NCBI RefSeq assembly: GCF_003590835.1
Contig: NZ_QYUQ01000002.1
Span: 1,488,001 to 1,552,000 of the forward strand
Length of the DNA stretch: 64,000 bases
Origin: Noviherbaspirillum sedimenti
GTDB taxonomy: Bacteria; Pseudomonadota; Gammaproteobacteria; Burkholderiales; Burkholderiaceae_D
Reading direction: 5' to 3'
This document shows, one piece after another, positions 14,950 through 24,806 of the stretch (the first letter of the stretch is position 1; every line of letters begins with the position of its first letter). The translations under genes were made by a program, and so were the position numbers. Under the pieces are notes generated by a model, which worked only from the letters and a program-made list of their open reading frames with translations, made no database searches and had not been told where the DNA came from.

Positions 14950-16602
14950 TCAGTTGAATGCAAAATTAATTGCCATCTTGCGCAACTGGTCCTTGCGAAC
15001 TTTTCCGGAGGGCGTTTTGGGTAACTCGTCGATGAGCTGGACATGCTCGGGCGTTTTCTGGCGCGCCAGGCCTGCCGCCTGCATCATGCCGCTGACTTCC
15101 GCAAGGTCAAGGCTTTCACCTGGCTTGACCACAACGAAGGCGCAAATCGCTTCGCCAGTTTTTTTACTTGGCATGGCTACGACGGCAGCATCGATCACCT
15201 TGGCGGAACGGAACAACACGTCTTCAATTTCTTTTGCGCTGATATTTTCTCCGGATCGGATGATCAGATCCTTCTTGCGCCCAGTGCAAAGAATGCGGCC
15301 CTGTTCGACAATCCGGACCAGATCGCCCATCCTGAAAAATCCATCCTCGTCGTAGGCGCCTTCATTGTCCTCGGCCCTTGCGTATCCGAGCGCCATGCTC
15401 GGCTCGCGAGCAAGGATTTCCCCCTCCTCACCCTCCGGAACCGGGAGGCCGGTTACAAGGTCGACGACTTTCACCTCGGCACGGTACGGCAGACCGTCTG
15501 TTTCCGCTCCGAACCTGATATCGGCCCGGGAAGCCGGGCATTGTGTCATGGTGGGGACTTCCGTTGCACCGAAATTTCGCCAGGGAATGCAGTTTGGAAA
15601 CAATTCAGCCGCTTCGTAAATCAGGCTGGGAGACACTGCGGCGCCACCGCACAGGTAATAGCGCAATGCATCGAGCCGCTCGTTCTGCTCACGGGCAACC
15701 ATCACTATATCCTGCAGAAATGCCGTTGCGCCCAGCATAAACGAGCAGCGGTGCCGCTTTAGCAACTCCAGCGCTCGGCGCGGCTCCCAAATGTCTATCA
15801 TCACTGCCGGTACGTTGCCATACCACGGCATGTTCAGGAGCCATAAGTAACCGGTGACATGGGTGAGCGGCGACGGGCAGAAGGTAAGATCCTTATCGGT
15901 CATCCGCATCACCGGTTGCATCTTCACGCAATCGGCCAGGATGCTGTTATGAGAGTGAAGCACACCTTTTGGCCGTCCGGTGGTGCCAGAGGTGTACATC
16001 AATAACCTGACGGCGTTTGGATCGACCGCAAGCGGCGCGACCAAGGGCTGGGCAATATCAAGAACCGCATCGAACGATTCGAACTCACACGCAGCGCCAC
16101 GCACTACCACGACACGCGGAGGATTAGCCAGCAGCGGAAGGATCCGGCGCATCATCGCGGCGTAGTCGAACTTACGAAACACTTCGGGGATGAAAATCAC
16201 ATGGCTTTTAGACTCACCGAGCATATAGCCAACCTCGGCATCCCGATTAATGGGCACGATCGGATTGACCACGACACCGATCATGGAAGCAGCCAGGTCG
16301 ATGACGGCCGCTTCCCACCAATTCGGCAACTGAAAGGAAATTACATTGCCTTCCTTGAGGCCGATATCCCGCATCCATCCGGCAAGACGCTGCGCCTTGC
16401 CATACAGTTCAGCCGCAGTGAGTGCGCGATCGCCATCGATTAATAGCACCCGGTCCGGCTGTTTCTCGACCCTGCTTTCCGCCAGTTGCGCTATCGTGCG
16501 GTTTACCCAGTCGCCATCGCGTGCCGCGCGCTCAGCCAGCGCGGCGTTCCAGCGCACCAGCCAGCCGCCGACGTCCCGTCGATACTCGATTCCACTCATC
16601 AA
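14950..16602 (-). CDS. AMP-forming acyl-CoA ligase
   Basis: ANL-superfamily ligase of 550 residues that activates a carboxylic acid via an acyl-AMP to its CoA thioester. The P-loop-like LLMYTSGTTGRPKGVLHSHN is near residue 205, the GATEVPT motif in the middle, the hinge GRKKDLIIRSGENIS near 440, and the catalytic Lys at the end in TPSGKVRKDQL. It resembles medium-chain or cyclohexanecarboxylate-type CoA ligases, but the substrate pocket cannot be read by eye. It lies between the acetoacetate-decarboxylase-type gene (16 bp upstream) and the lipoyl/E2 pair, making it a likely entry step of the pathway. Confidence 0.93.
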   Translation of the reverse strand: MMSGIEYRRDVGGWLVRWNAALAERAARDGDWVNRTIAQLAESRVEKQPDRVLLIDGDRALTAAELYGKAQRLAGWMRDIGLKEGNVISFQLPNWWEAAVIDLAASMIGVVVNPIVPINRDAEVGYMLGESKSHVIFIPEVFRKFDYAAMMRRILPLLANPPRVVVVRGAACEFESFDAVLDIAQPLVAPLAVDPNAVRLLMYTSGTTGRPKGVLHSHNSILADCVKMQPVMRMTDKDLTFCPSPLTHVTGYLWLLNMPWYGNVPAVMIDIWEPRRALELLKRHRCSFMLGATAFLQDIVMVAREQNERLDALRYYLCGGAAVSPSLIYEAAELFPNCIPWRNFGATEVPTMTQCPASRADIRFGAETDGLPYRAEVKVVDLVTGLPVPEGEEGEILAREPSMALGYARAEDNEGAYDEDGFFRMGDLVRIVEQGRILCTGRKKDLIIRSGENISAKEIEDVLFRSAKVIDAAVVAMPSKKTGEAICAFVVVKPGESLDLAEVSGMMQAAGLARQKTPEHVQLIDELPKTPSGKVRKDQLRKMAINFAFN

Positions 16603-16617
16603 TATCCCCTACGAATC

Positions 16618-17418
16618 TTACTTGTTATCACGTGATTGCACGTCCAGCCTTCTCGTGGCCATTCGATCAATAACGGCGCTCCCCTCCCCGACAAATGCAG
16701 GGCGATACTGTTTGATCGGCAGTGCGTCGAGCGCCGCCATAACCCTTGCAGAAAGTGGCGCAGTGCGCTGATCTGGCTTGAAAATCTGCAGGCGGCCTTC
16801 CCCGGTCCATGCCTTGTCATAGTTCCAGCGCATGACGTTTAGCGTCGGATAGTCCACATCCGGGACTGCTTCATTGTTCGGAATATATTTCCAGCCGAAG
16901 GTATTGACCTCGGAAGCGTTGCGTTGCACGCGCGCGAGCGTTTCATCCACCAGCGGACGCATGCCGCGCACCTCCCCTTGCAAAAGCAGCGCTCCGTATT
17001 CCGAACAGCCAAACCTCCTGCTGTCGCCTTCCCGCTGGATTGCCTCCATCTCGCCGGGAAGCTTGGCGAAGCCCATCAGTTCACGTCCACTGATTAGCGC
17101 GCCAACCTCCGAAACCCACATGACGGGCGCGAACCCCGCGGCAATCGGCTCGCCCATACCCCGATACACGGCGCGCACACTCACAACAACCTCGCTATAG
17201 CTACGCCCTCCGAGATAATCCACCTCCTGGTACTCGATCCTTGACACAGTTATGAGAGGCAGGTCCCCCAGCTCGAAATGGCGCGGCAACAGCTTTGCTG
17301 CAGCATCCCTGGTGGTCTCAAAGACAATCGACACCACTTCTGCATGAGGAATATGGCTTTCGTCTGGAATATTGCTTGGCCCAAAAACAGCGGGCATGTA
17401 AAAACGCGTCGGATTCAT
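16618..17418 (-). CDS. Acetoacetate decarboxylase family protein
   Basis: Protein of 266 residues of the ADC-like family. The Schiff-base Lys region is visible as SGRELMGFAKLPGEM, preceded by GFAPVMWVSEVGALI; typical ADC has its Lys in the same place. The authentic enzyme decarboxylates beta-keto acids such as acetoacetate, but many family members in degradation clusters act on other beta-keto or enol substrates, including hydratases and lyases. It is 16 bp upstream of the acyl-CoA ligase and likely shares its message. Family assignment is good; the reaction is open. Confidence 0.87.
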   Translation of the reverse strand: MNPTRFYMPAVFGPSNIPDESHIPHAEVVSIVFETTRDAAAKLLPRHFELGDLPLITVSRIEYQEVDYLGGRSYSEVVVSVRAVYRGMGEPIAAGFAPVMWVSEVGALISGRELMGFAKLPGEMEAIQREGDSRRFGCSEYGALLLQGEVRGMRPLVDETLARVQRNASEVNTFGWKYIPNNEAVPDVDYPTLNVMRWNYDKAWTGEGRLQIFKPDQRTAPLSARVMAALDALPIKQYRPAFVGEGSAVIDRMATRRLDVQSRDNK

Positions 17419-17679
17419 AGGTCTGGCAGCATCAAATTTGAAGAAAATCGCTTTACTAAAAAACTGTAGCCAATCTTAGGGCGTGAGGCGCAAAGCGTCT
17501 TGATGCGAGGAGACAGATTGGGGGCTGTGGGCGACGATAATCCATGCTAACCACCAGCAGGTCCCTCACACTGACAGGAGTACCTGGCGCAACATGAACT
17601 TGCCTGATCATGCCATGCCGATCTTCCCAGTAAGGTGTTGGCCATTGCCGCCTCTCTCGCTCGCTGCGGAGATCGCCAA
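17419..17679 (-). other. Gap between transporter and decarboxylase genes
   Basis: About 260 bases on the minus strand with no gene I recognise, no clear terminator and no tRNA. It may hold a promoter for the decarboxylase-ligase-lipoyl-E2 genes. Confidence 0.35.
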
Positions 17680-20130
17680 TCAAGCGACACGTGCCAAATT
17701 GTCGGTCACACTCTCGCTGGGAGATACCGTGGCATCCTGGCTCCCGACCGCCTTGACATCGCGCAGCAGAAAATAGGACAAGGCGGGTATCCCGATCAGC
17801 GCGCCAATCATATTCCAGAGGAACATAAATGCGAGCAGGATCCCCATATCCGCCTGAAACTTGATGGGTGACCAAGCCCATGTGATCACGCCCACCGCCA
17901 GGGTAATCCCGACCAATACAACGACCTTACCGGTAAAGGCAACCGCTATGCGATAGGCTTCCTTGAGTGGCACACCGGCACGTTGCTGGGCCAACTGCGT
18001 GCTTAGCAGGTACAAAGCGTAATCCACGCCGATACCGACGCCAAGTGCGATCACAGGCAAGGTCGCGGTTTTCACGCCAATACCCAGGAAAACCATCAGC
18101 GCTTCGCAAAGTATCGACGTGAGTGCCAATGGCACAATCGCTACCACTGTTGCACGCCAGCTTCGGAACGCAATAAGGCACAAGATACTGACCGCGCCAT
18201 ACACAAGGTAGAGCATGGTGCGGCTGGATCGTTCTACTGTAATGTTTGTGGCTGCCTGGATTCCCGCCGATCCCGCGGCCAAAAGAAACTGGTAGTCATT
18301 CGTGCTGTGGGCATCGGCGAATTCTTTCGCGACCTTCACTGTTTGCGCCAGCGTTTCGGCCTTATGATCGGAAAGATAGGCTGTAATCGTACCAACCGAC
18401 CAATCGCCATTAATGACCTCGTTGTGGTCTCCATAGATTGTGGCCATGGCGTTTGCATTCACCGAAGGATCGCGGTTGATCGATAGCCATTTGGGGGAAT
18501 TCTCGTTTCCTCCAGCCGTAGCAAAGCGCAGATAGCCAGCTGCAGATAGCACTGTTTGTACAAACGGGAGTTCCCGCAATTTCATCGCGAGCCGGTCTTG
18601 CTCAATCAATGCCTGGTAGCCGGCGACGCCCTGGGGCGGTGTCTTTACGATGACCACAAATTGATCGCTTGAAAGCCCGTAATTTTCACCGATATAGGCA
18701 ACATCTCGGTTGTATCTCGACTCTGCCCTAAGCTCAGGCGCACCCGGCTCCAGGTCGCCAATTTTCAGGTCGAGACTGACGAAATATGCTCCCAGCCCAA
18801 GGACTGCTGCGATAACAACAGTGCCCGTTGCAACGCGACGTTCAGTAAAGCGATCAAGAAAGTCAAATACGAAATTTGCCGATTTTGTCTCGCCATGCAG
18901 TGTGCGCTTTGCGGCATTCTGACTCACGCCGCAATACGAGAGAAGCACCGGCAACAGAACCAAATTGGTAAACACCAGTACCGCTACACCAATGCTAGCC
19001 GCCATCGCGATGTCCTGAATGACTGGAATATCAATCACCATCAGGACTGCAAAACCCACTGCATCGGCCAACAATGCGGTCAGACCGGCCATGAATAAAC
19101 GGCGGAATGTATAACGGGCAGCAACGTACTTGTGAGTACCTCTCCCGATATCTTGCATGATGCCGTTCATTTTCTGTGCACCATGCGAAACGCCGATGGC
19201 AAATACCAGGAACGGCACTAATATGGAATATGGATCGACTGAAAGTCCAAGCAGCCGTACAATGCCTAGTTGCCACGCCGCTGCTGCAATAGAACAAATT
19301 AGGACAAGAACCGTGCTTCTTATGCAGCGCGTATAAATATAAATCGCAATTCCGGCCAGCAGCGCAGCGATCCCGAAATAGGTGATGACCTGCTCCAATC
19401 CATCGATCAGATCGCCAACCAGCTTTCCAAAACCGACAATATGGACTTTGATTGAATCCGATTCCTTGGCGCGCACGATTGACTCAAGCTGGTGCGAGAG
19501 TTGCTTGTAGTCCAGCGCCTTGCCGGTGTTTGGATCGATGTCGAGCAGCGGTACGATGATGAGACTTGAGCGCTGGTTGTTGGACACGATACTGCCAACG
19601 ATACCAGCGCGAGCGATGTTATCTTTGAGCAGAGCGATTTTGCTATCCGAACCGTCGTAATCCGTTGGCATCACGGGCCCACCGCGAAATCCTCCTTCTG
19701 TTACCTCGGTCCATCTGACGGAGGGTGTCCAGATGGACTTCATGAAAGCCCGGTCCACGCCAGGCATCAGGAACGTGGCATCATTGATTTCTTGCAGAAC
19801 CTTTAAATAGGCCGGGTCGTAAATGTCGCCACCAACATTTTGCACATCTATCTGAATTGCGTTTCCCTGAGCACGCAGCGATTCTTTGTTAGCCAGGTAA
19901 TTTCGAATGAATTCCTGCGACTGCGGAAGCATCTTCTCAAAGCTGGCATTGATTTCCAGCTTGCTTGCTTCATATCCGAAGAACATCGTCAAAAGCAAAC
20001 TGATTATGCAAATCAGTAAGCGATTATTGAAGATGAGGCGCTCGATGCGATTTCCTGAACGCGCATCAAAGTCATCGCGATTGCTGATGACGGGTGCCTC
20101 AATTTGCTCAAACGCTGCCATAGTGGTCAA
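17680..20130 (-). CDS. RND superfamily (MMPL-type) inner-membrane transporter
   Basis: Large membrane protein of 816 residues with the RND two-fold layout. An N-terminal transmembrane helix near residue 40 is followed by a periplasmic domain, then a six-helix bundle (about 240-420), a second helix near 440, a second periplasmic domain and a second bundle (about 650-800). Motifs such as LLADAVGFAVLMVIDIPVIQ and GVGIGVDYALYLLSTQLAQQ match the MMPL/hydrophobe branch. In clusters with YCF48, DUF1329 and DUF1302 proteins it probably moves a lipid-like or hydrophobic compound across the envelope; direction is unknown. It is followed by a 260-bp gap before the decarboxylase gene. Confidence 0.9.
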   Translation of the reverse strand: MTTMAAFEQIEAPVISNRDDFDARSGNRIERLIFNNRLLICIISLLLTMFFGYEASKLEINASFEKMLPQSQEFIRNYLANKESLRAQGNAIQIDVQNVGGDIYDPAYLKVLQEINDATFLMPGVDRAFMKSIWTPSVRWTEVTEGGFRGGPVMPTDYDGSDSKIALLKDNIARAGIVGSIVSNNQRSSLIIVPLLDIDPNTGKALDYKQLSHQLESIVRAKESDSIKVHIVGFGKLVGDLIDGLEQVITYFGIAALLAGIAIYIYTRCIRSTVLVLICSIAAAAWQLGIVRLLGLSVDPYSILVPFLVFAIGVSHGAQKMNGIMQDIGRGTHKYVAARYTFRRLFMAGLTALLADAVGFAVLMVIDIPVIQDIAMAASIGVAVLVFTNLVLLPVLLSYCGVSQNAAKRTLHGETKSANFVFDFLDRFTERRVATGTVVIAAVLGLGAYFVSLDLKIGDLEPGAPELRAESRYNRDVAYIGENYGLSSDQFVVIVKTPPQGVAGYQALIEQDRLAMKLRELPFVQTVLSAAGYLRFATAGGNENSPKWLSINRDPSVNANAMATIYGDHNEVINGDWSVGTITAYLSDHKAETLAQTVKVAKEFADAHSTNDYQFLLAAGSAGIQAATNITVERSSRTMLYLVYGAVSILCLIAFRSWRATVVAIVPLALTSILCEALMVFLGIGVKTATLPVIALGVGIGVDYALYLLSTQLAQQRAGVPLKEAYRIAVAFTGKVVVLVGITLAVGVITWAWSPIKFQADMGILLAFMFLWNMIGALIGIPALSYFLLRDVKAVGSQDATVSPSESVTDNLARVA

Positions 20131-20176
20131 TCCTAATGAAATGTTCTATCCCTAGCCCGCTACCAGGGCTGCTTTA

Positions 20177-21262
20177 TTACTTGCTTTGCACCTGAATTCC
20201 ACCGTAGCCCGCCACGACTACGCTATCCGTCCCACTGATGGCTACTGCGGCAAGCATCGAGAGATTTGGGATGGGGTGCGCCTGGAATGTTTTCCATTGG
20301 CTATCGCCGATAAATAGCTGGCCACGTTCCGAAACAAGGATCGGGAGGCCAGAGCCAGTGACAGTTCCGGCGGTAAGCGTTGCTCGTGTACCGATGTTGG
20401 CAGGCTCCCATGTCAACCCGCGATTGGCGCTGCGGTAGACCGTGCCAGCGAGGCCAAATGCAAGCAGCTTATCCTGGGACCCGGTCAGGCCAAAGAAACT
20501 TCCGTTGTAACCAGTCGCAATGGATTTGAACACCATGCTCGACCGGTCCAGTTTCCATACCATGCCACGTTCCCCGACCATGTAGAGATCCGTTCCTACT
20601 TGCTGGATATCGTTTAAGTTCAGGAAATCATTGTTTTCGACATGTTCCAGCCATGGCCGCCACATCTTGCCGCCATCCTCGGTCGCCACGATCATACCGA
20701 ATGAGCCCACGGCGTAGCCGATTTTTTCATTGGCGAAATGGACGGCCAGATACGGGAGCGCCGCACCGTTTTGCGCGTTAAGCGTAACCTGATCGAGGAA
20801 AGCTTTTTTTCCCTCATTTCCTGCCTCAACCTGTTTCCGGTAGTAGTCCGGAAACAGGGTGGCAGCCTGATTCCCATCGAACTGCTTTACCCAGGTTTCT
20901 CCCGCATCACTGGTGGCGATAATGACGCCATCGTGGCCGACCGCCCAACCATTGCGGTCATTAGGAAACGTCACCGCGGTCAGATCGGACTGGACTGGCA
21001 CCTTCGCCTGACGCCAGATTTTCCCGCCATCGTCCGACAGTGCGATCAAGCCTCGCAGTCCAACGGCAACGATTTTTTTGTTTACTGTGGCAAGCGCCAG
21101 AATGGGCTGCTTCGAGATTTTCAATGCACCCGCCACTGGCGTTGCCGCCATGGACAAGGGATCCTGAAATGCCCTCCCTGACTCCGCTTTCGCGCCAGGA
21201 GCAATCAGGACACACGCAGAAAAAGCCAAAAGCAGCGTGAGATAAAGTTTGGAGATCCGCAT
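20177..21262 (-). CDS. YCF48-type beta-propeller, exported
   Basis: Protein of 361 residues with a Sec signal peptide (MRISKLYLTLLLAFSACVLI to an AKA cleavage site near residue 27). It carries repeated propeller motifs: SDDGGKIWRQAKVPVQSDL, TSDAGETWVKQF, TEDGGKMWRPW and NRGLTWEPA, matching the YCF48/Hcf136 photosystem-II assembly and stability repeat. In heterotrophs such proteins occur next to RND/MMPL transporters and DUF1302/DUF1329 proteins, where they are thought to be periplasmic scaffolds. It lies 46 bp upstream of the transporter gene on the same strand. Function by context only. Confidence 0.88.
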   Translation of the reverse strand: MRISKLYLTLLLAFSACVLIAPGAKAESGRAFQDPLSMAATPVAGALKISKQPILALATVNKKIVAVGLRGLIALSDDGGKIWRQAKVPVQSDLTAVTFPNDRNGWAVGHDGVIIATSDAGETWVKQFDGNQAATLFPDYYRKQVEAGNEGKKAFLDQVTLNAQNGAALPYLAVHFANEKIGYAVGSFGMIVATEDGGKMWRPWLEHVENNDFLNLNDIQQVGTDLYMVGERGMVWKLDRSSMVFKSIATGYNGSFFGLTGSQDKLLAFGLAGTVYRSANRGLTWEPANIGTRATLTAGTVTGSGLPILVSERGQLFIGDSQWKTFQAHPIPNLSMLAAVAISGTDSVVVAGYGGIQVQSK

Positions 21263-21341
21263 AAAGACACCATTGCCTTGAAAATTTTTGAAGCGGCACC
21301 CGCCCTGCCCGGGCAGGCGCCGTTACCTGGAAAAAATGACG

Positions 21342-22727
21342 CTAGCGAATGCCTCTGGCAGACATCGCTTCAGGTGTCATGGATTGCAAGTTGGATTTCA
21401 AGCCGGCTGGAGTGGCGTCCACTTTGAAGTAATCACCCGGGCGACTGAACAAGTTACCGTTAAAATACGTCCCCTTGCTCTGGTCATAAAACTGCATCGA
21501 CGTCCAGACTGTTTGGTGGTCCCATACTGGCATCAAGGGGAAATAAGCGATACGATATAGTTTCCCCGCCTGATCATAGGCGTCAGCAGCGAGGGTTGCC
21601 CACGAATCTTCGTCGATGTACATAGTACGGCGCGCGAAAACATGGCGTTGGCCCTCCTTGAGGGTTTGTTCAACGACCCAAACTCGATGCAACTCCCAGC
21701 GCGTCAAGTCCGGATTGACAAAATCTTTGCTGGCAGTCAGTTTATCGGTGGGCGCAAACATTAAACGGTTGGCGTTGTATGGAACATAAATTTCCTTCTT
21801 CCCTACCAACTTCCAGTTAAAACGATCGGGCTTTCCCTTGAATCCGAAAAGCTCATCGAAATTGACAGCGCCGCCATATGACGATATCGGGGTATCGTAG
21901 GAGAATTCAGGCGCGATACGGGTACGACGTTGCCCCGGCGAATAGCTCCACGTCGAGTCAGGCGTCGAACCGAAATCCGTTGAGTAAAACTGCAGAATTT
22001 TTATTCCTACCGATGCCGGCGGTCCAACATATTCAGAAACGTCTTTCTGGCCAAAAGCATCAACCATCTTGTCGGTTTCCGGGTTCTGATACGGCCTCAC
22101 CACGGTGACCTCGGTATGTCCTGAATCAGTTGCCCGCCCACTGGCATCAACCATAAAAGCACTGGCACGAAACTTCGCGTTATACCCCGCAGTCTGCCTG
22201 AGCTGATGGTTCCATTGCGCCTCCAACCCATTCTTTGGAATGGGAAAAGGAACACAGCCATAGGCGTCAGTGAAGCCGTTTCCGTCTGCCGTCAGCTTCG
22301 CGTTGGCCGCATTTTTTTTGCAATAGCTCAATGACTTCTCGCGCCACGCCACCGAGCGATGCGTCTTATAGATATCCATCCTGTAATCAGGATACTTCTT
22401 GAGAAGTTGAATCGAACCTGCCGTAAGCTTGTCCTTGTATTTTTCTATGTCGGCGGCCTTGATTGTGAATACAGGCTTTTCGTCGTCGAACGGGTTTCGC
22501 TCATACCGGCCGGATCCTTTTACCCAACCCGGCACAGTGGTATCCGCAGGCAGCCCCCCAGTGTACGCAGGTATCGTGCCTTCGGCGTTACCAGTTCTTT
22601 CCGCTCCAGACAGGGTCAAACTCTTGCCCAGCTTATCGATTTCTTCCGGCGTGGCCGCGGCCAGGGCCACATGGCTCACTGCAAGCAAGGCTGCCAGTGT
22701 CGTACTCGTCTTAATAAATGATTTCAC
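21342..22727 (-). CDS. DUF1329 family protein, exported
   Basis: Protein of 461 residues with a signal peptide ending near VALAAA. The mature start TPEEIDKLGKSLTLSGAERT and the following GTIPAYTGGL are signatures of DUF1329, a family related to outer-membrane lipoprotein sorting (LolB-like) folds. Downstream motifs RRTMYIDEDSWATLAADAYD and the RVWVVEQTLKEGQRH block also fit. Its role is not established but it is nearly always beside DUF1302. Here it sits 31 bp after that gene and 79 bp before YCF48. It probably helps a hydrophobic substrate pass the periplasm. Confidence 0.9.
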   Translation of the reverse strand: MKSFIKTSTTLAALLAVSHVALAAATPEEIDKLGKSLTLSGAERTGNAEGTIPAYTGGLPADTTVPGWVKGSGRYERNPFDDEKPVFTIKAADIEKYKDKLTAGSIQLLKKYPDYRMDIYKTHRSVAWREKSLSYCKKNAANAKLTADGNGFTDAYGCVPFPIPKNGLEAQWNHQLRQTAGYNAKFRASAFMVDASGRATDSGHTEVTVVRPYQNPETDKMVDAFGQKDVSEYVGPPASVGIKILQFYSTDFGSTPDSTWSYSPGQRRTRIAPEFSYDTPISSYGGAVNFDELFGFKGKPDRFNWKLVGKKEIYVPYNANRLMFAPTDKLTASKDFVNPDLTRWELHRVWVVEQTLKEGQRHVFARRTMYIDEDSWATLAADAYDQAGKLYRIAYFPLMPVWDHQTVWTSMQFYDQSKGTYFNGNLFSRPGDYFKVDATPAGLKSNLQSMTPEAMSARGIR

Positions 22728-22758
22728 GTTCGTCTCCTTTTGCGCTTTAAAATAGTCG

Positions 22759-24446
22759 TCAGAATGCTGTAGAGAAGGTCAAGGACACCCAATTTCTATC
22801 GTTTAAGAAACTTAAGCCATTGCCAGCGGTGTAAAAGTTGCCAGCGGGACCGGAGGTCAGACCGCCAGAATGGTGTCCATGAAAGCCGTTGTACTGCAGA
22901 GTAACGTGATATTTCTGCTGAACCAGAGCGTGCAAGCCCAGGGTATAGAGAAGGCTGCCTTGATTGTTGCCCCCGGCAGCAGTCGCCGAATTTCCGTATA
23001 AGCCATACTGCGCATACATAGGCATATCAAGATCTACGCCCGGCATGACCTGCAACCACTGCGGCGCCACATAGAGAGCGATCGAAGCCGAATCGTCGGT
23101 TGCACAGCCAGTCCACTTATCACCGCCAGGACAAGCAGCCGCGTTGTTAACCCCGGCATACATTTCCGCTTTACTGCGCGTTTTCAGCCTTTTCGTATAA
23201 GCGAGTTCTGCGATTGCAAATCCGGCGTCGTAGAAGGAAGTCGGCGTCAGCCCTTTCTGCACATTGGCGATCAGGTGCAACGTGTCTCCTCGGGCGCCTT
23301 CCCTGCCGGCCAAGTCGCCTGCAACCGGCCCGGTTGAACTAGCAAGCGCGGTATTTCGGCGATACGATGCTTCGAAGCCAGTGCTGAAGGGGCCAATCGC
23401 CGCGTCATAACTCAACCCCACCATTCTGACCTTGTCCGCATAAGCCAGGTGATAGTTGGTGTTTCCTGCAGCATCAAGCCCAATCAAAGGCGCCCAGGGC
23501 GCCGTCTCGGTGAATTGACGGACGTGAAATCCGAAATTCCCCCCCCGGGTACGGGCGTCCAGCCGAGCTTTACCCCGAAATCGCTCTTAAACCCGTCTTT
23601 CGGCTTAAGGTCCTCGGAGCGAGGCACCGCTCCAAACAAACGGTCCGGGCCATCGAACAGAAACCCGGCCGCTCCCATATAGGTGCCGCCTGTCGTATTT
23701 CGACTGGGTTCAAACTCGGCAAAATATTGGGCCGCCAGAGAGACTTTTTCCGTCAGTTGAGTCTGAAAGAGGATTTGGGCGCGGGGGATCGCCAGCTCTT
23801 TGGCTTGCGTTCCTGGCGAAGTGAGTGCCTTAATATTGTCAGCCGCATTTTGGCTATAGTTGATGCCCTGCGTGCCGAAAAATTGCGTGTTCCCCCAGAA
23901 TTGCGTGACGCGACCGACTCGAATTGAACTCGGTTGATCATTGAGATCGAAATTAGCAAAAACGAAGGCATCCAGTAATTGTGCACCCTCTTTATAATAT
24001 CGCCTCGTAAAGCTTGAATATTTTCCAGAGGAATAGGACCCTAAGGCGCTGTTCGCCGGGTTGTTCGCGACATTCTCATTGTTATACGCGAAGTCCTTCC
24101 ACATCGAAGCGCTGAGCCGCGCCCCGAAATTTCGCTTAAACACTGCATCGAACTCAGTCAGATTGGCAATACGATTAGTGACGACATCTCCGGATTTTGG
24201 AAATTTATAGTCCGATTCGCTGAATACAGGGTTGTTACCAATTCCGGGATCGATACTTTTGGCACGAAAACCCAAGTTATAAGAAACTGTGTTATCCCAG
24301 CGGACTTGCCAATCCTCATTGGTATCAAACTGAAATGCGGCGGCATTTCCGGCGACACCGAAAATTCCGGCGATTGCGGCCGTCAGTGACACCGCATGAC
24401 GCCGCCTCACACCAGCCCTTTGCAAGGTTTTTCTTTTTTCCGTCAT
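22759..24446 (-). pseudogene. DUF1302 outer-membrane protein, frameshifted at a C8 tract
   Basis: The gene starts at 24446 behind AAAAGGAGAG, with an N-terminal signal (GIFGVAGNAAAFQ cleavage region) and the opening FDTNEDWQVRWDNTVSYNLG of DUF1302 beta-barrel-like proteins. At a run of eight C (23539-23546) the frame is lost; 18 codons of family-like sequence then continue in another frame (GFHVRQFTETAPWAPLIGLD) and on to an aromatic C-terminus LTFSTAF typical of outer-membrane barrels at 22759. Adding one base (or removing two) in the tract restores a protein of about 560 residues. Inactivation, phase variation, or a sequencing error in the homopolymer are all possible. Confidence 0.85.
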
Positions 24447-24471
24447 CTCGCTCTCCTTTTTGGATTCACCA

Positions 24472-24486
24472 GGAATGTGGCATTCC
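24472..24486. promoter_or_regulatory. Dyad upstream of the DUF1302 gene
   Basis: GGAATG-TGG-CATTCC, a perfect 6-3-6 dyad centred about 33 bp upstream of the DUF1302 start, which heads the envelope operon. It could be an operator; no regulator is linked to it by the sequence. Confidence 0.35.
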
Positions 24487-24806
24487 GAGTGTGTATTAGA
24501 ATGATTTTTATGCTGACCTTAATAGATGGGAATAGGTGGTTCTGACCGCTCCGAATGCTCCGTAACTCGATGCCTAGTTGGGTCCAGAAATATTCCTTCT
24601 TCCATCCTCGCCAGGATTTTTTATATCCCTTTAGCTCAGTTTCCTCAACTCAACAAACGCAATAGTCAACAGCGCGGGATCGCGATTAGCTCCTTTTCTC
24701 CAAGAGCAGAATACGTTGCACAAGCGATTGTGGTATTGATGAGCTGCGCATGTAATTTGACATCTAGCGACATACAATTTTTGCGCGCATTCAGAGCAAC
24801 AGGCGG
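24487..24806. other. Non-coding upstream region of the envelope operon
   Basis: About 320 bases between the DUF1302 leader and an IS3 remnant. It probably contains the operon promoter, but I cannot fix -35/-10 boxes with confidence, and see no reading frame with family character. Confidence 0.35.
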
